Translations under genes and position numbers: made by a program | The notes under the pieces: model-generated | What the model was told of the DNA's origin: nothing | The model's input: the letters and a program-made list of their open reading frames with translations, nothing else | Database searches by the model: none | DNA from: Zygnema cylindricum | Taxonomy: Eukaryota > Streptophyta > Zygnematophyceae > Zygnematales > Zygnemataceae | Assembly (NCBI GenBank): GCA_037447655.1 | Contig: JBBHKE010002075.1 | Span: 1 to 60,000 of the forward strand | Direction of reading: 5' to 3' | Length of the DNA: 60,000 nt | In this document: one piece after another, positions 56,245-60,000 of the stretch | How positions within the stretch are numbered: the first letter of the stretch is position 1 | How the letters are laid out: the number at the start of each line of letters is the position of its first letter

Positions 56245-59200
56245 ATGGACTCCATTCAGCTGACACGTGGATTACGTAGTTGTGCGTTTCATGGTTTAGT
56301 TCTTGTCGTTTTGTCTACTTTGTCTTTTGCTGATTATGGTTCGCTTCGTCCAGCGCACCGTTGGATTTCAGATGTGGAGGAGCTTCTTCATCCGTCCAAA
56401 GGAGAGGTGACGTCACATAACCTAAACATAAACACATCGTATGTATTGTATTGCTTTATTTTAAAGAAATTACATTTAATGTATTGCTTTGTATCGTATT
56501 TTATATTGAATATTCTATACATTATGTGTACATGGTACATTCTGTATTTTACGGAAAATTCTTGCTGTTTATGTCAAAATTTGTTGAACACTTCTGTCTT
56601 ACTCCACTTCTGTCGTACTCAGGTTCTATGTAAATGCCAATTTTAGTTTCATTTTCATTTCTGGTCTCAACTCCGGTTCCAGTTAAAAGTTTTGGTTCCA
56701 GTTTCAGTTCCCGGTTCGTTCTAGTTTCAGTCTCAGTCTCAGTCCCAATCTCCAGGTTCAATTTCAATTACACTTTTAGCAGATAATCTTGTAAAAATAT
56801 TTTGCCATTATCGACTCTAGTTAGGTTGAATACTGTTTATACTGAATTTATAACGACATTTTTTTAAATGTTTAGTAGTCGATGTTCAACGTTTAAAACC
56901 GAATGTTTTTTTTTTTTTTTTTTTTTATGTGCGAATTTTTATTTCTGATCTATGTTTAAGTCCAAAATTTAACATTTACTTTTTCAACAAATGTTAAAAA
57001 AAACAAAGAAAAAAAGAAAAAAAGAAAAAAAGAAATAAAGAAAAAAAGGAATTTATTATGCTGCATTTAATCCGACAAATTATTTCATATTCACATTTGA
57101 ATTGTAAGCCTGCAATTAATTTATTAACTGGGGAAGAGAGGGAAGTGAGAGAGGGGAAGGGGAGGGACGAGAGATAGTATGAGAGAGGGAATGCTCGATC
57201 GAATTCAAATGTAATTTGTTTATTTGGATTATGTCTTCTTTCAATTTACAAAAGAAAACTACAACACTAAACTCTTTAGGTTGTTAATCCCTGTTTATTT
57301 GGATTCAAATGTATCCACTGTCAACTTGATTTAAATACTGTTAAACCGATTTTAAAACTATTAAACTGATTTAAGAAACTGTTAAACTGGGCTATATGTG
57401 GATTGTTTACCCATATTCTAATTTAGATTGTTAGTCAATTTGTAAATGTCGATTTGCAACTCCAGGTTGAAGTGAAATGGCTAAAAAAGGATGTATAAGT
57501 AACAAAAGGTTATGATTTTTAATGTTGGGGTTTTCGATGAGGACAGGCAAACAACTACGACGAAAAAGGAGTTACACTTCCCGAACAATTTATTTACGTT
57601 TACGATGTCCCCACCGAATATACTGTGGATTTAATGGATATGGAACCAGCTTGGTGGAGTAGTCAATATGAAGGAGAGCTACAAATTTATCAAATGATAA
57701 AAGAAGAAAGAATTGCGAGAACGAACGATCCAGAAAAAGCAACTCTTTTTTACGTTCCGTTTTTTTTTACACGTTATCTTCATGTCATTTTTAAAAAGTT
57801 TATCAATTATGACGACAATCGGGAGTGGGATCATATCGACAAAGGTTTTAATGAAACCTCGATAGCATTTGCGAAAGTTCTCAAAAAAATCAGATCGAAA
57901 TACCCGTATTTTAATCGAAATGGGGGTACAGATCATTTTTCGGTTCTTACACACGACCACGGAAGATGTTCGGCTCTTACCTTTATGGATCCCAATTTGT
58001 ATGGAGAGATGTTTTTCCTTACGGTATGTGATTCCCTCTCTCGTTCTCTCCCGCGTCCCTCCCTCCCCTTCCTCTCTCTCTTTCTCTCCCCTATCTTTCT
58101 CTCTTTCACACACACACACAGGCACACACAAACACTAGTTTCGTAGTTTTCAACTTATTAAAAAAAATTGACATAAATCCAAGGTACCCATTTTGTTTAC
58201 GTTTGTTTTCTGTTTTCTTATGTGCAATATTGTCCTTAACCTTTCTGTTTTTTGTTCTTGTTTTTGTTTTTTTATTTTTTTTTTGGGGGAAAAAAATGAT
58301 TTCAGCTCAACGGAGACAAAATGGTTCGCAGTACTCATGGAATTACGACTCGAGGAATGCAGGTGAAATTTTTAATTTTTAAAAGAAATTCTAAAAGAAT
58401 TTTCCATTTTCGAGGAAAACTTTTTGTTTTTAAATGAAAGTTAATGGTGTTTTATAGGATTAGTAATTAAGAAAGTTTTAAGGGATCTTAAGGTATCGAG
58501 TTTTAGATGATGTGTGAAGAATAGTTTTTGATATTATTTGCGGTAAGTTTTGGATTTTTCGCTATTTTCACAAATTACCTGTAATTAAATAATATAATAC
58601 TAAACAATGTCTATAATTAAAATACAAAAATAACAAAATTGTATTCTTAACTTGCAATGTGTAATTATTACTGTGAAAGCAAGTATTTTGTTTTGAAGAA
58701 AACTAATCGGAATTGATAAAAGTTATTTCTGTGATTTTGTTTATTAAGTATAAAAGAATTCATAATTTTAAATGGTCCACTATGCATCTCAAATGGAATT
58801 AGAATAAGTAATTTTTATGTTAGGAGACTGTGAAAGGTAGTCGGTGAAAGACAGCAATTGTGAGAGGCAGAGAGGAGATGCTGAGAAGATAAAAGGGAGG
58901 AGAGGTAGGAAATGGTATCCGAGAGGGAAGGAGTTTGCTGCAAGAGAGAGGGAGAAAAGTGGGAGGAGAGGAGTCTAGAGGGGTGGAGAATTGGGACAGG
59001 AGACTGAGGGAGTGAGCGAAGAGGAAGAGACGATATGAACAGCAAGTTGAGAGCAGAGAGCAGAATGGAAGGTAAGAGGAAAGTGAGACTTAAAAGACAG
59101 AAAACTGAAAAAAATCGAGAAAAAACTGAGAAAAGAAAAGGTCTTTGAGAAGTACAACTGTTGAATGGCCTCAGTCTGGGCTACTTGAATTGGTGAAATG

Positions 59201-59711
59201 TCGTCTTAGTCTTTAGCGTTCTTACTAACACTATTTAAAAGATTTCACTAATAGGATAAAAGTCATTATACCAAGTTATTGTGTATTTATATAAAAAAAA
59301 AACAACGAGGAAATGGAATGACCTACATTTTTCTCCGTCTTTTTTTTGAAAACTTCCTCTATTTTTTCCATTCTTTGTTTTCCTCCGTTTCTTTCTCGTT
59401 TTTTCCTGGTTTTCTCCTTCGTTTTCCTTCACACTTTGTCTCACTTTGTTTCTCTTGTGTCCCCTTCTTTTTTTCAGGTTTTGACTTACGATTGGAGCAA
59501 AAAGTCGGTTTGCAACGTTCCTGACATTCCTTGTTATATGTCGGATCGAGATATTGTCGTCCCTCCGGGCCCAATTCATCTCGCTGAGGAAAAATCTTCT
59601 CCCTGGGAACACAATCGAAACGTTACCGCACTTTTTCGATTTTCTGCGATAATGGATCATTATGTACTTATTCCGTTTTGGCATCATCACGTTCGTACGG
59701 AGCTTTACAAA
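56245..59711 (+). CDS. GT47 / exostosin-family glycosyltransferase, N-terminal part
   Basis: Exons 56245-56406, 57547-58023, 58306-58362, 59478-59711, all in phase 0 at junctions; 310 residues before the window ends. The start ATG has a good context (agccATGG). Residues about 15-29 (AFHGLVLVVLSTLSF) form a hydrophobic signal anchor, as expected of a Golgi type II enzyme. The exostosin core follows: FIYVYDVPTEYT, YEGELQIYQMIKEE, ATLFYVPFFFTRY, YFNRNGGTDHFSVLTHDHGR, a Cys pair (CNVPDIPCY) and DIVVPPGP, then ALFRFSAI. In plants and green algae such proteins build cell-wall or glycoprotein glycans (family knowledge); donor and acceptor cannot be read from sequence. Introns are 1,140, 282 and 1,115 bp. 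The remaining catalytic half lies beyond 60000. Confidence 0.92.
58840..59135. repeat. GA-rich tract in GT47 intron 3
   Basis: Loose purine-rich sequence ('gagaggcagagaggagatg') on the sense strand. A CT/CA-rich stretch at 58035-58130 sits just after the exon 2 donor. Confidence 0.7.
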
Positions 59712-60000
59712 GTAAGTTTTTTTGTTTTTGGTTTTTTTTTTTTTTCCCTCGGCTTTTTTTTCCTTTTTTTTTTTTTTTTCTTGACTTTTTTTTCTGTGTT
59801 TTTTTGGGGTATGGATCGTTTTTTGCGCTTATTCCATTTTGGCAGCACTAAGTTTGTACGGATCATTACGAGGTTAAGCTCTTTGGTTTTTGTTCTGTTT
59901 CGTTTTTATTTTGTTTTGTTTCTTCTCATTTCGGGTTTTGCAGTTGTCATTTTGGTGTTTTGCAGAATTATCAAAGGTTGTTTTAGCTCAATCCAAGGCC
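59712..60000 (+). repeat. GT47 intron 4 with a decayed copy of the exon 4 end
   Basis: After the donor at 59712 and a poly-T stretch, 59806-59895 repeats the end of exon 4: 'atggatcattatgtacttat' + 'tccgttttggcatcatcacg' (exon) against 'atggatcgttttttgcgctt' + 'attccattttggcagcacta', then 'cgtacggagctttacaaagt' against 'tgtacggatcattacgaggt'. Offset about 160 bp. Confidence 0.85.

Overview
This is a piece of a eukaryotic nuclear genome: AT-rich, very intron-dense and full of microsatellites. The genes suggest a photosynthetic protist or alga, probably of the green (plant-like) lineage. There is a plastid-type ABC1 kinase, a ribose-5-phosphate isomerase with a transit-peptide-like N-terminus and plant-like sequence, a plant-type Ste20/GCK kinase and a plant/green-algal-type GT47 exostosin. 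I cannot name the species from sequence alone. Five genes were assembled exon by exon, requiring splice-site dinucleotides, matching phases across every junction and family-consistent protein sequence. They alternate in direction. Gene 1 (+, 912-7534): 3' part of an ABC1K atypical kinase, 13 exons visible, 5' end outside the window. Gene 2 (-, 22398-9516): complete 19-exon, 828-aa Ste20/germinal-centre kinase with a long C-terminal regulatory region. Gene 3 (+, 23956-30563): complete 10-exon, about 301-aa ribose-5-phosphate isomerase A. Gene 4 (-, 47327-32152): complete 16-exon, 800-aa GT-B glycosyltransferase of the sterol-glucosyltransferase type, carrying two large in-frame repeat insertions. 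Gene 5 (+, 56245 to beyond 60000): first four exons of a GT47/exostosin glycosyltransferase. Genes 1/2 and 3/4 converge; 2/3 and 4/5 diverge. I see no operon-like or pathway link between the five. The rest is introns and intergenic DNA made of: (a) kilobase-scale CT/GA tracts; (b) short tandem duplications with units of about 30-130 bp; (c) at least three families of non-autonomous transposon-like elements: an approximately 450-bp family with TIR TAGTGTTGTGTATCGG and an 8-bp target duplication (hAT-like), a 170-385-bp family with CACTGCCC ends flanked by TA (Tc1/mariner-like), and an approximately 0.9-kb repeat. No RNA gene, CRISPR array or autonomous transposase was found. The most unusual signal is a recurring architecture I call 'exon echoes'. 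In at least five introns (SIK1-like exon 18, RPI exon 8, glycosyltransferase exons 7 and 8, GT47 exon 4) the intron just downstream carries one or two decayed copies of the end of the preceding exon with its splice-donor region. One intron of the ABC1K gene shows the mirror case with a duplicated acceptor. This suggests introns here grow by tandem duplication across splice sites, and that the same process inside exons made the in-frame peptide repeats of the glycosyltransferase. The 47.3-56.2 kb intergenic region is a repeat graveyard with no gene I can support.
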